Origin: Mucilaginibacter sp. PAMB04168
Lineage (GTDB): Bacteria > Bacteroidota > Bacteroidia > Sphingobacteriales > Sphingobacteriaceae
Reading direction: 5' to 3'
Assembly: GCF_039634365.2 (NCBI RefSeq)
Contig: NZ_CP155079.2
Location: 4,030,001-4,094,000, forward strand
DNA length: 64,000 nucleotides
The position numbers and the translations under genes are program-made. Under the pieces are notes generated by a model that had not been told where the DNA came from, ran no database searches, and saw only the letters and a program-made list of their open reading frames with translations. This document shows, piece after piece, positions 7,365 through 15,730 of the stretch (within the stretch, counting starts at the first letter, position 1; every line of letters starts with the position of its first letter).

Positions 7365-9429
7365 CCGAAGATGCAGAGCGAGAGGTATTAGCTGCCAAAT
7401 AGCTTACTGCGTTACTACGTGGCACATCAACTGCAGCCACTCTCGAAACTTTTGCGGGCTGCCTGCTGCTTAAAAGCAACACCACCGATGAATAAGAACC
7501 AATGTTTATTTTACCTGAATAAACGTTGTTGTGCGCATCCACATAGCGATTTTTTAATACCACAGTTTTGCTGCTATTGCTGGCATTGTACTCAAACAAC
7601 ATCGACTCTGAGTTAGCTTCTGTAGAAGATATATCTTTACCTGAGGTTGATTTCCAATTAGCCAGGTTATAATTTTTAAAATCATTTTTTCCGTTCTTCA
7701 CTGTCGCGGCCTCTATAGTTGCTGTTTTGCGGGCCGGCTGGTAATAGTAATTACTGTCAAGTTGGCCAAACTCGCTAAGATCATCCTGGTGGGTTGAAAA
7801 CTTAGCGGTAGACTGAACCGGAGAAGCGGACATGAACGTGTTGTTACGAATTTTGTTATTGCGGATGTAGCTGCTGGTTGCCAGGTAATGGTCCTGCTCT
7901 AATCTTAGCTGTACACCATTATTCACTACATTGTTGTTGTGGATGGTTACATCTTTCGCATTATGAATTTTAATACCGTTATTATTGCACATTGCTACAG
8001 TGTTGCTGGCTATAGTTACACTTTGCGAGTTATCGTCAATGTATATACCTTCAGCCTGCAAAGAGGTAGACCGACCTGCACCCGAAGCATTGCCAACACC
8101 GTGTAGTATAATGTTACCAATTACTTTCTTGTTGATAGTCTTGGTCCAGTCGCCAATATAGATACCACCACCATCATCCTTAACAAGGCAAAAATAGGCT
8201 ATATAATTATTCTTAACATAAGACGAGTTACCACCGAAGTATATGCCGTTATATCCAACACTATCAATTGTGTTTTTTACAATTTTGGTGTTATCGCCAA
8301 ACGAAGTGATGGCTTCATAAGTACCCGAACCACTTTTACCAGCACCAGCTATTAGTCCGGTGTTTTGGATGTGATTATTTAGGATAGACGAATTGGCGCA
8401 ACCGGCATCAAAAGAAATACCACTGCTTAATGAATGATTGATCTGACAGTTTTCAACCGACATAAAAGGCGTGTAGTTTGCATATACAGCTTCGGCGCCA
8501 GTCATGTCTATGCTACAGTTTTTAATGGTAATGTTTTTGGCCTGGATAATGTTGAAAGTGTTATTGCCAGCGCCTGTAAACGAAAGATTTTCGAAAGTGA
8601 TGTAATTGAACCGGCGTATATCTACCAGGTTGTTTACAACCGATGTTTTAACAGCCAACGCATTTGGATTTTTTGATCCGAAATACACTTGCATATTTTT
8701 TCCGGCAGCGTCATAGTACCACTCGCCAAAAACATCAAGTGTTTTTGCGCTCTTTTGAATAAAATAACCATATCCGTTAGTCGGCATATCGCGAGTACCG
8801 GCGGCATAGGTTAAGGTACCACCAGCCTGTGACGTTACTTGGCTCTTGTCAATAATCCACCTGTTTTTACGGATCACCACTTCAGCGCCAGTCCAGTTTA
8901 TATCGTCGGCGAGTTCCTTGTCAGTAATTGAACTGTTAGCCTGGTGTGACTCATATGAAAGGTAACCGGCATTAGGATATCTACCCATAGGCTTTTGCGC
9001 GCCGTTAACTAAGAGCAATGAACCGGTTGCCTCACATGCCGTTTGGAATACGCCTGTTTTAACCTGTTTCCAGTTGGTTAATGTGGCCAAGCCGTTAATT
9101 TCGGGTGTTTTACCACTGCCATAGGCGCCAAGATAAATAGGTGAAAATACCGCGCCTGATTTTGATGCGATGATAGAGCCATTAAATACATCACCTCTTT
9201 TAAAAAGAACAGAGTCACCCGAATTCAAGTTCCTGAAAAATGTGTTTAGCTTACTTAAGGATTTCCAGGGTGTGGCCGGATTGCGCGCCTGCAAACTATT
9301 GTAATCATCGTTACCAGTTGAGCTGGAGAAGTAATATACTGTAGCATATCCAGAGTTAGATAGTGCTGTTAGCAAGCATAAAGCTATCGTTTTACCGATA
9401 GCTTTATACAAGTTATCAAATATTTTCAT
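7348..9429 (-). CDS. Secreted right-handed parallel beta-helix protein (possible polysaccharide lyase)
   Basis: A 693-residue protein with an N-terminal signal peptide ('IALCLLTALSNSGYA', cleavage near residue 29). The region after it, 'VYYFSSSTGNDDYNSLQA' and 'PWKSLSKLN', is the typical opening of pectate-lyase-like right-handed beta-helix proteins. Many PbH1-like coils follow from about residue 260 to 520, e.g. 'NITIKNCSIDMTGAEAVYAN', 'SVTIASNTVAMCNNNGIKIH', 'DVTIHNNNVVNNGV'. The C-terminal ~90 residues form a separate small domain. Family members are lyases, epimerases or glycan hydrolases; the catalytic residues cannot be identified by eye. Facing an exopolysaccharide cluster, it may trim or degrade that polymer outside the cell. 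Confidence 0.78.
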   Translation of the reverse strand: MKIFDNLYKAIGKTIALCLLTALSNSGYATVYYFSSSTGNDDYNSLQARNPATPWKSLSKLNTFFRNLNSGDSVLFKRGDVFNGSIIASKSGAVFSPIYLGAYGSGKTPEINGLATLTNWKQVKTGVFQTACEATGSLLLVNGAQKPMGRYPNAGYLSYESHQANSSITDKELADDINWTGAEVVIRKNRWIIDKSQVTSQAGGTLTYAAGTRDMPTNGYGYFIQKSAKTLDVFGEWYYDAAGKNMQVYFGSKNPNALAVKTSVVNNLVDIRRFNYITFENLSFTGAGNNTFNIIQAKNITIKNCSIDMTGAEAVYANYTPFMSVENCQINHSLSSGISFDAGCANSSILNNHIQNTGLIAGAGKSGSGTYEAITSFGDNTKIVKNTIDSVGYNGIYFGGNSSYVKNNYIAYFCLVKDDGGGIYIGDWTKTINKKVIGNIILHGVGNASGAGRSTSLQAEGIYIDDNSQSVTIASNTVAMCNNNGIKIHNAKDVTIHNNNVVNNGVQLRLEQDHYLATSSYIRNNKIRNNTFMSASPVQSTAKFSTHQDDLSEFGQLDSNYYYQPARKTATIEAATVKNGKNDFKNYNLANWKSTSGKDISSTEANSESMLFEYNASNSSKTVVLKNRYVDAHNNVYSGKINIGSYSSVVLLLSSRQPAKVSRVAAVDVPRSNAVSYLAANTSRSASSGRLQR

Positions 9430-9963
9430 GTATCGGCGCTTATATAAAAAAGTAACTAAATAGGCTATAAATAATTAACCATGAACAAAGGTTTCCCATA
9501 ACTAAAGCGATAATAATAGCTAGCTTATTAGTGCTTATTATGTAGTTTTTTTGTGTCATATTAGTTATTACGATTAAGTTATAAAGAAGGTTACACAAAA
9601 GCAAAAAATTGTCGCAAAAAACAAACACAGCGACCTTAAAATACTACACCAAGGATAAAAATTTAAAAAACCAGGCAGATAACACGTATGCCAGCTTAGC
9701 CATTTATTAACAAGAAGAGCCGATAATTGACTAAAAAGGCTGTTTAGTGGATCAATGCAGAACCCAAAGATTTGGAGAAACGTATGTTCGAAAAGAAAAG
9801 CGGCCAGATAAATACCCCGTGCCAAAGGCACTGAATTTGTAATTTTATTTTAATTAAAATGAAGGGAGAGCGCTTTAAAGACAAATAATATCGTTATTAT
9901 TTATTATTTTACTTTAAATGAAATAGGTAAATAAACCAAAGAAGGTATTTGCCAACAGTTGGC
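9430..9963. other. Long intergenic region, no confident gene
   Basis: This AT-rich stretch of 534 bases separates the beta-helix gene from a small conserved gene. A minus-strand frame at 9440..9559 could encode a 39-residue single-helix membrane peptide ('LAIIIALVMGNLCSWLIIYS'). It has no visible ribosome-binding site or homology that I recognise, so it is only noted. No tRNA, repeat or strong terminator was seen. Confidence 0.5.
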
Positions 9964-10221
9964 TTAAGATTGTAATTGGGAAGTTTCGACTTCGGGAGTT
10001 TTAAACGTTTTGCCACGCTTTAAAGCATTGAGTTGAGTCTCTAACGCCTTGATCATGAATTCGTCTTGCACATTTGAAACGTAATTCCCAACCTTGGGGC
10101 CATTTTCAACTTCAAAAGCAATAATTGCAAAACCACAACCCGGAATTTCAGATTTTACGTAATCAGCAAGGTCACGCATTTTCTGACCATTTAACTTTAA
10201 GCTATTATTTGCGGCACTCAT
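9964..10221 (-). CDS. Small conserved hypothetical protein
   Basis: An 85-residue, probably cytoplasmic protein. It starts with a helical segment ('LNGQKMRDLADYVKSEIPG'), then a predicted beta-strand 'GFAIIAFEV', then 'NYVSNVQDEFMIKALETQLN'. I have a general recollection of similar short proteins ('GNYVSN...R..MI..L') in Bacteroidota genomes, often near mobile elements, but cannot name a characterised family. The balanced composition, clear secondary-structure pattern and ATG start support a real gene. It stands alone, with a palindrome about 80-100 bases upstream of its start. Function unknown. Confidence 0.65.
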   Translation of the reverse strand: MSAANNSLKLNGQKMRDLADYVKSEIPGCGFAIIAFEVENGPKVGNYVSNVQDEFMIKALETQLNALKRGKTFKTPEVETSQLQS

Positions 10222-10296
10222 ATAACAGGTATTTACTAATATTAAGTTTTACGACAACCTGGGTCAAAAGGTTATATAAAACTTTTTAAATTTAAA

Positions 10297-10323
10297 TTAT
10301 TATTTTCAAATTTGAAATAATAA
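10297..10323. promoter_or_regulatory. AT-rich palindrome upstream of the small conserved gene
   Basis: A near-perfect inverted repeat (TTATTATTTTCAAA / TTTGAAATAATAA, one base of asymmetry) lies 76-102 bases upstream of the start codon at 10221. It could be an operator or a chance AT-rich palindrome. Confidence 0.3.
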
Positions 10324-10469
10324 ATACTTCACTTTGATGAGAAAAGCTTAATAATTCTGCAGATTTGTGTACCAGGTACAGCAACTAATAACCAACTGCG
10401 TTTACCTACGAAGGTTGAATTTCACCGGTGTGTTTTAAGCCCCTACATTATGCTGTCTTCCCAAGCCAT

Positions 10470-11885
10470 TTAGTCCATAACAGTAATCTTTTCCAGCGAA
10501 ACGAAATTTCCCTTACTACCATAATCAGATCTTTGCTTATCTGACCAGCTTCCATGTTCTCCCAATACCGAAACGGTTAATGTATACAGTCCTTTAGGTA
10601 AAACAGGACTCAAGAATCTAAGCCCTGTTACCGGATATTTGCTATACGTATCAATCATGGCATGCAGCATTGCTTTTCCTTTATTATCAAACAAACTTAC
10701 CCTGGCATAACCGCCATCAGGTCCGGCCTGCCCATAGAATCCAATCTGTGTACCATTACATTGTACAGAAAAACTGTCGCCTTTCTTATCAGATCTGCTT
10801 ATTAACACCGTATCAGACAATGTATGCTGCCAGTTTCCTTTATACTGTATACCCGTTTTACTAACTCGGTTAATACCCTTGTTCCTAGCATCAATTATTC
10901 GTACAACTGCAGCAGAGGTGTTAATTTGCCAGCCCTCCATATACTGTGAAATGGAAGCAGTACTTCCGTTTACACTAATTGGCTGCCAAACATAAGTGGC
11001 CGATGAAGCTTGATGCGGGTATGACCACCTATCGCCCATAAACATAATCGTGGTGTCATTTGCTCCTGTTATTGGCATTACAAACGTAGTTTGCGAGTTC
11101 CAGGTAAGGGTGCCTTTGGGTGCAAAATTACCGCGCGCAATCCAAGGCCCTTTGAGCGTTGTAGCTGTATAATAAAAATTATCATTACGCTCCCAACTCG
11201 TCAGATCTGAAGCCAGCCAGAAATAAATGCCACCTTTTTTAAATATCGCCGGAGATTCGTGTCCGCGCCACTTATTGTCTACCACCTTTTCAGTAATGCT
11301 TTTGTAATCATCGGCCAGTTTAAAAAGGAGGCCGCTGTGTATAATCAGGTAGCCAGTACCATCACTGTCCTGAAATGTGCCCATGTCCCATTTACGCACA
11401 GGCTCTCCGTTAAACAGTAGTGGCCCTTGAAACTTGTAAGGACCCGTAATACTTTTAGCCGTCGCATAACCAACGCAAGGATCTTTGTAAGCTAAGTTGT
11501 CCGTATGCATAAGCATTATATACTCTCCCGTTTTAGGGCACCTCAGCACTTTCGGACGTTCGCCAACACGGCCAGGCCCTAGTTTGCCACTGACCTGAAC
11601 AGGTAAGGCAATACGTTCAAATTTCCAGTTATACAAATCGGCGGATGAATAACAATTAAAACCGGCAAACGCATTACTGGTATCAGAATGCGCTTCACCG
11701 AAGATATAAAATTTGCCATGGTCTTTCACCATGTTAGCTCCGTGTGCACTAACCACCTTTCCATTATTATCAAACCACGGAATGCCCGAATAGATAGCGT
11801 TGTATTTGCCCAGCTTTTGCGCAAATGAGTTGCAGGCAATTAGTAATAATGCAAACGCCAGTATTAGGTGTCTATTTATTTTCAA
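10470..11885 (-). CDS. Secreted GH43-like glycoside hydrolase with C-terminal beta-sandwich
   Basis: A 471-residue protein with a signal peptide ('LILAFALLLIACNSFAQ'). Residues ~28-330 form a five-bladed beta-propeller of the GH43_24/34 type: 'GKVVSAHGANMVKDHGKFYI' followed by 'FGEA' near the start, 'KWDMGTFQDSDG' in the middle and 'WRGHESPAIFK', where E210 is the likely general acid. In the related fungal exo-beta-1,3-galactanases the usual N-terminal catalytic Asp is missing. I also see no canonical Asp base here, so the substrate may be a beta-galactan, but this is inference. Residues ~350-471 look like a jelly-roll carbohydrate-binding domain ('YGQAGPDGGYARVSLFD'). It stands alone, with no susC/susD next to it. 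Confidence 0.78.
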   Translation of the reverse strand: MKINRHLILAFALLLIACNSFAQKLGKYNAIYSGIPWFDNNGKVVSAHGANMVKDHGKFYIFGEAHSDTSNAFAGFNCYSSADLYNWKFERIALPVQVSGKLGPGRVGERPKVLRCPKTGEYIMLMHTDNLAYKDPCVGYATAKSITGPYKFQGPLLFNGEPVRKWDMGTFQDSDGTGYLIIHSGLLFKLADDYKSITEKVVDNKWRGHESPAIFKKGGIYFWLASDLTSWERNDNFYYTATTLKGPWIARGNFAPKGTLTWNSQTTFVMPITGANDTTIMFMGDRWSYPHQASSATYVWQPISVNGSTASISQYMEGWQINTSAAVVRIIDARNKGINRVSKTGIQYKGNWQHTLSDTVLISRSDKKGDSFSVQCNGTQIGFYGQAGPDGGYARVSLFDNKGKAMLHAMIDTYSKYPVTGLRFLSPVLPKGLYTLTVSVLGEHGSWSDKQRSDYGSKGNFVSLEKITVMD

Positions 11886-12126
11886 AGTCGAGTTTTTATT
11901 TGGGTAACCTTATAATGCTATCAATGCAAACCACCTGGCAACCAGTGATAAAGTTGCTTATATATTTGTCAATTTACAAACACAGCGTCAGAAGGACGAT
12001 GATACGAGAAATTTTGGATTAACGATTACCGGCGGTTTAGTTAAAACACAAAAGCTGGTTCTATCGTTTATTGCTCTGCCAGCAAGGCATGAAAACTAAT
12101 ATTTATTTCAACCTATTTTATATATA

Positions 12127-13329
12127 GTGCTTAATTCAATTACTTACGCTGCTGAAACATCACCATTTCATTCGTTCTGGATGGCCGGTTACGAATGCTC
12201 TGACAAACTGAACTTACACCGTAAGCGTGTTGACTTACTTACCGAAACCGGACACCTGCAACATATCGATTCGGACTACCTTTTACTAAAGCCTTTCGGA
12301 ATAAAGACTGTGCGTGAAGGAATCCGCTGGAGTGTTGTTGAAACTGAGCCGTACAAGTACGATTGGTTGGCAGTAGAACAAATGTTGCAAAGTGGTAAAA
12401 GGAATGGCATTCAACAGGTTTGGGATATTTGTCACTTCGGCTTTCCGGATGATCTGGATCCATTTCATCCTGATTTTTCAGACCGGTTTGTTGCCCTGTG
12501 TTGCGCATTCGTTAAATTTTACCGTTCACAACTACCAGATGACGCACTAATCGTAACGCCTATTAACGAGGTAAGCTACCTTTCGTGGCTGGGTGGTGAG
12601 TGCGGGGGTACAGCACCCTATTGTGCGGGAAAAGGCTGGGATGTTAAATACCAGCTCATGAGGGCTTATATTAAAGGAGTTGCTGCTATGAAAGAGTTAG
12701 ACCCTACCATACGTATACTCACAACCGAGCCGCTGGTTAATATGGTTCCTCCTTTAAATGCAACTGACGAGGAGATTGAAGAGGCTTTAAAAGAGCACGA
12801 ACTGCAATACCAGGCCGTAGATATGCTTTGCGGAAGAATTTGCCCTGAGTTGGGCGGTAAGCCGGAGTATGCTGACCTGTTAGGATTTAATTTCTACTAC
12901 AACAATCAATGGATAATTGGGCAACAAGGCTTTTTGCCTTGGGCTAACTTGGAGCCTGATCCCAGGTGGCGTTCATTAAGCAGTTTGTTAAAAGAAGCTC
13001 ATGAAAGATACAGCAGGCCGGTATTATTAACAGAAACCAGTCACTCGGGTACCGACAGGCCTAATTGGATCACTTTTATTGCAAAAGAGTGCCAGTTATT
13101 GCTTGAAGAAGACTTTCCGTTATGGGGAGTTTGCCTCTACCCTATTATAGACCGCCCAGATTGGGACAATCTAAGTTACTGGCACCATTCCGGCTTATGG
13201 GATCGGGTAGAGACGCCAGACCACATACAACAGCGAATGCTTCACCTGCCTTATGCCGAAGCACTGCAAGATGCTGTAGGCGCCACGAACGCCATTATTA
13301 ATCGCAGTCAATCAAATACCTTGTTATAG
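12127..13329 (+). CDS. Divergent clan GH-A (GH1-like) glycosidase
   Basis: A 400-residue protein resembling 'beta-glucosidase/6-phospho-beta-glucosidase' (COG2723) TIM-barrel proteins but shorter than classic GH1 (440-500). The acid/base Glu is in 'PINEVSYLSW' (E148) and the nucleophile in 'LLTETSHSG' (E303). GH1 itself has TFNEP and ITENG at these places, so this is a sister group. No signal peptide is visible, so it is probably cytoplasmic. The start chosen is GTG at 12127, because the segment 'FHSFWMAGYECSDKLN' looks conserved and begins before the next ATG (12181). No Shine-Dalgarno is present. It is divergent from the GH43-like gene across 241 bases. Substrate unknown. Confidence 0.75.
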   Translation: MLNSITYAAETSPFHSFWMAGYECSDKLNLHRKRVDLLTETGHLQHIDSDYLLLKPFGIKTVREGIRWSVVETEPYKYDWLAVEQMLQSGKRNGIQQVWDICHFGFPDDLDPFHPDFSDRFVALCCAFVKFYRSQLPDDALIVTPINEVSYLSWLGGECGGTAPYCAGKGWDVKYQLMRAYIKGVAAMKELDPTIRILTTEPLVNMVPPLNATDEEIEEALKEHELQYQAVDMLCGRICPELGGKPEYADLLGFNFYYNNQWIIGQQGFLPWANLEPDPRWRSLSSLLKEAHERYSRPVLLTETSHSGTDRPNWITFIAKECQLLLEEDFPLWGVCLYPIIDRPDWDNLSYWHHSGLWDRVETPDHIQQRMLHLPYAEALQDAVGATNAIINRSQSNTLL

Positions 13330-13374
13330 CAAATAATTGTTATTAAGCGCTACGCCTATTATGCTTGTTAATTG

Positions 13375-13400
13375 CCGACACAGGAACTTGCCTGTGCCGG
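13375..13400. terminator. Hairpin between convergent genes
   Basis: A 10-bp stem with one mismatch (CCGACACAGG / CCTGTGCCGG, 6-base loop) lies between the GH1-like gene and the convergent carboxypeptidase gene. It lacks a clear T-run. Confidence 0.4.
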
Positions 13401-13461
13401 TGGTAACTGGTCCTTGCTAATTAATCACAGACCTTTTAAGCGAGCCGATAGATAGCTCATA

Positions 13462-14691
13462 TCATTCTTTACCCCTCCTATTGTCTTTTAATAACAAATC
13501 CATCATCTTTTCTGCAGCAACTCTACCCTTGTTCTGCAACATCTGGCGCGAGGTATTATCGCCAACTTCATAGGTAATGGCATCCGTACCTAAAGCACGC
13601 ATCATCCAGCTTTTAGATACATTCCCTCCGTTACCCGATGCCTGCACTCTTGCTTTAAAACCCGGAATGGCCTGTTGGAAGGCATTCAACCATTTATTAG
13701 TGAACCCGGGCACCGTAGTGTGAAGGGTATCAATATTAGTGTAAAACACATCATGATAAGTTGAATGGAAGTCGATTCCGAAATACACCTTGGCATCTTC
13801 ATGAGCCACCATTTTCGTCAAGAACTGCTTAGCAGCCTGTGTTTCGGGCTGTTTAAAGGCATCCCAGTCACGATTTAAATCTACTCCTGCAGCACTATGA
13901 CGCCAATTACCCTCATCAACACCGTCGGGATTAAGCAAAGGAATCAGCACTAAACGGTACTGTTTCCTAAAAGCTTGAGCCAGCGGAGTATTGCCTGTTA
14001 CGCTATTTACAAATGCCTGCATGGCCATATAACCTGTCACCTCTGGTGGATGCTGCCTGCTTAATACCACAACCAGCTTTTTACCATCATCGTTCGTGGT
14101 TGTTAAGGCCACAATGGGATTACCCAGCAAGCTATTGCCAATAACATACTTCTTAATAAACGGACTGCGGGCCAGGCTATCCATCCAGGCATAAGAATTA
14201 GCGGACGATATAATCTCCTGTGCGGCGATTAATGCTGTATCACCGGTTAGATTTAGTTTAAAGGAGGCTTGGGTACTGTCACGACTTAAAGTAACCCGGC
14301 CAATATCAGTCCATACTTTAGCTTGGTAACTTATTTTAGGATTGTACCTGTGTTTTACATTTGCATAATTTAGTATGATCGTTATACGCTTACCTGCCTT
14401 GCCCCAAACTTTAAACGCGTACCATGGGCTTGGGTTAACAGGCGTATTTTCGGGTTTAATAAGTATTGCAAATGTACTGTCATCTTGCTGAAGAACATCA
14501 TTGGCGCGGGCGGTCGCAAATTGGTTGCTGAAATGCACAGCATCAAAATCGAAGGTTTTTCGGGCTTGCATTTCAATCACCGCTTTGTTGATAACACGAG
14601 TGGCTTCCACCTTCTTCGTTATCGTACAAGCATATAAAACACAGAACCCCAGCACAGTAAAATAAATCCACTTTTTATCTGAAGTACTCAT
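13462..14691 (-). CDS. Lipoprotein zinc carboxypeptidase, M14 family, cytosolic-carboxypeptidase-like
   Basis: A protein of about 409 residues. The N-terminus carries a lipobox ('FTVLGFCVLYAC'). Residues ~45-160 resemble the beta-sandwich domain found before the catalytic domain in cytosolic carboxypeptidases (CCP/AGBL): 'VNPSPWYAFKVWG' and 'HRYNPKIS'. The catalytic domain has the zinc ligands H214 and E217 in 'RQHPPEVTG' and H309 in 'DFHSTYH', the substrate-carboxylate site 'GVDLNRDWD' and the catalytic Glu E375 in 'TYEVGDN'. CCP-type enzymes often remove glutamates. The preceding gene's TGA overlaps a possible GTG start at 14697; I prefer ATG at 14691, just after it. It is the last gene of the sigma/SusC/SusD operon and probably acts at the cell envelope. 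Confidence 0.85.
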   Translation of the reverse strand: MSTSDKKWIYFTVLGFCVLYACTITKKVEATRVINKAVIEMQARKTFDFDAVHFSNQFATARANDVLQQDDSTFAILIKPENTPVNPSPWYAFKVWGKAGKRITIILNYANVKHRYNPKISYQAKVWTDIGRVTLSRDSTQASFKLNLTGDTALIAAQEIISSANSYAWMDSLARSPFIKKYVIGNSLLGNPIVALTTTNDDGKKLVVVLSRQHPPEVTGYMAMQAFVNSVTGNTPLAQAFRKQYRLVLIPLLNPDGVDEGNWRHSAAGVDLNRDWDAFKQPETQAAKQFLTKMVAHEDAKVYFGIDFHSTYHDVFYTNIDTLHTTVPGFTNKWLNAFQQAIPGFKARVQASGNGGNVSKSWMMRALGTDAITYEVGDNTSRQMLQNKGRVAAEKMMDLLLKDNRRGKE

Positions 14692-14693
14692 AA

Positions 14694-15632
14694 TCACCGA
14701 ATTAAATTCATGCCATAGTTCAGGCTTAGGTATTTGAGTGCCGCCCTTGCTATGGCTCCTGATGATTTTGCCCTTAAAGCCGGGGTATTCCTTACGTCAA
14801 CACCGGGTGTTTCTAATTGTATAGCCGAAATATTGCCTCCGTTGCGCGATCCATATTCAGCTGTACAATATCCGCCATTAAAGTATTTGTCGGTGCCGGG
14901 AGTAGGTTCCTGCTTGCTCGGTACGGCACGATAACCTTCGTTTTGTAGCAGGGTACCCAAACTTATATCGCCCCTTATTAGTGCCGAAAAAGGCTTTTTT
15001 GTACTCAATGCCAAGGCCCTGATGCTGGATTGACTTGCCTTTTTATCAATAGCTGCATCATCCTCGTTCAGTTCGGCCGGGCGCAATAGGTAACCAACCT
15101 CAATACGATGTATAGGATGCGCATGCCCATGCATATCAAGATACAGGCCTTTACCAACATGCTGTTTTACTATTTTACGCGCTTTCATTATAAAGCCCTG
15201 GTAATCGTTCCAAGCGGCTATAGCATCAGCATTGGTTAAAAATGCATCATCTAAAGAGCGGTTAGGTTCCATTTTTATGCGGTGCAAATTATTAATGATA
15301 ATGTGCGGGCGTAAGCCAGTAAGCTTTTGAATAGTATCGGCCATTTTTAGAACAAGGTCGGTCACAAAAACGTCCGACTTTAATACGCCTTCCGTACGGT
15401 CTGGAATTTCGTTGGGCCTCAACGTGCCTGCATGCGGAGAGGATAATATTATTGGAGAAGCAAGATCGCCCACCACAAACTGTGTGTACCGGTTAGAGCC
15501 ATAAATAACGGAACCCGGCTTCAGAGTAGCAGTTGTATCAGCTATACAGTGTAAGGCAAGAGCCTTATTAGGGTATGCATATGCAGCAAGGCATGCGAAA
15601 AATGCAAGGGTATATTTTATAAAAATTTTCAT
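14694..15632 (-). CDS. Secreted N-formylglutamate amidohydrolase-like protein
   Basis: A 312-residue protein with a signal peptide ('FACLAAYAYPNKALA'). It matches the N-formylglutamate amidohydrolase family (PF05013) through 'ILSSPHAGTL', 'NNLHRIKMEPNRS', 'LYLDMHGHAHP' and 'AIQLETPG', which supply the zinc-binding and catalytic residues. The textbook member, HutG, is cytoplasmic and acts in histidine breakdown. This one is exported and has no hut genes nearby. The family is structurally related to M14 peptidases and poly-gamma-glutamate hydrolases, which suggests an envelope role on acylated or glutamyl substrates. It follows the SusD gene by 98 bases and touches the carboxypeptidase gene. 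Confidence 0.8.
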   Translation of the reverse strand: MKIFIKYTLAFFACLAAYAYPNKALALHCIADTTATLKPGSVIYGSNRYTQFVVGDLASPIILSSPHAGTLRPNEIPDRTEGVLKSDVFVTDLVLKMADTIQKLTGLRPHIIINNLHRIKMEPNRSLDDAFLTNADAIAAWNDYQGFIMKARKIVKQHVGKGLYLDMHGHAHPIHRIEVGYLLRPAELNEDDAAIDKKASQSSIRALALSTKKPFSALIRGDISLGTLLQNEGYRAVPSKQEPTPGTDKYFNGGYCTAEYGSRNGGNISAIQLETPGVDVRNTPALRAKSSGAIARAALKYLSLNYGMNLIR

Positions 15633-15730
15633 AAACGGAATAAAGAGGGCATTTGCAGCCTAAGCCACAAATGCCCATATTAACTATTTAACTAACACAA
15701 AGTGCAGCATTATTGCATACACCATTAACT

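Noticed and set aside
9574..9831. Minus-strand frame of 85 codons in the intergenic gap
   Set aside because: The translation is rich in Phe, Leu and Cys without a pattern, as expected from AT-rich non-coding DNA, and no ribosome-binding or promoter signal fits.
11961..11968. TATATTTG, an exact -7 element match upstream of the GH1-like gene
   Set aside because: It is about 160 bases from the GTG start and its only TTG is 4 bases away instead of about 20, so I did not list it as a promoter.
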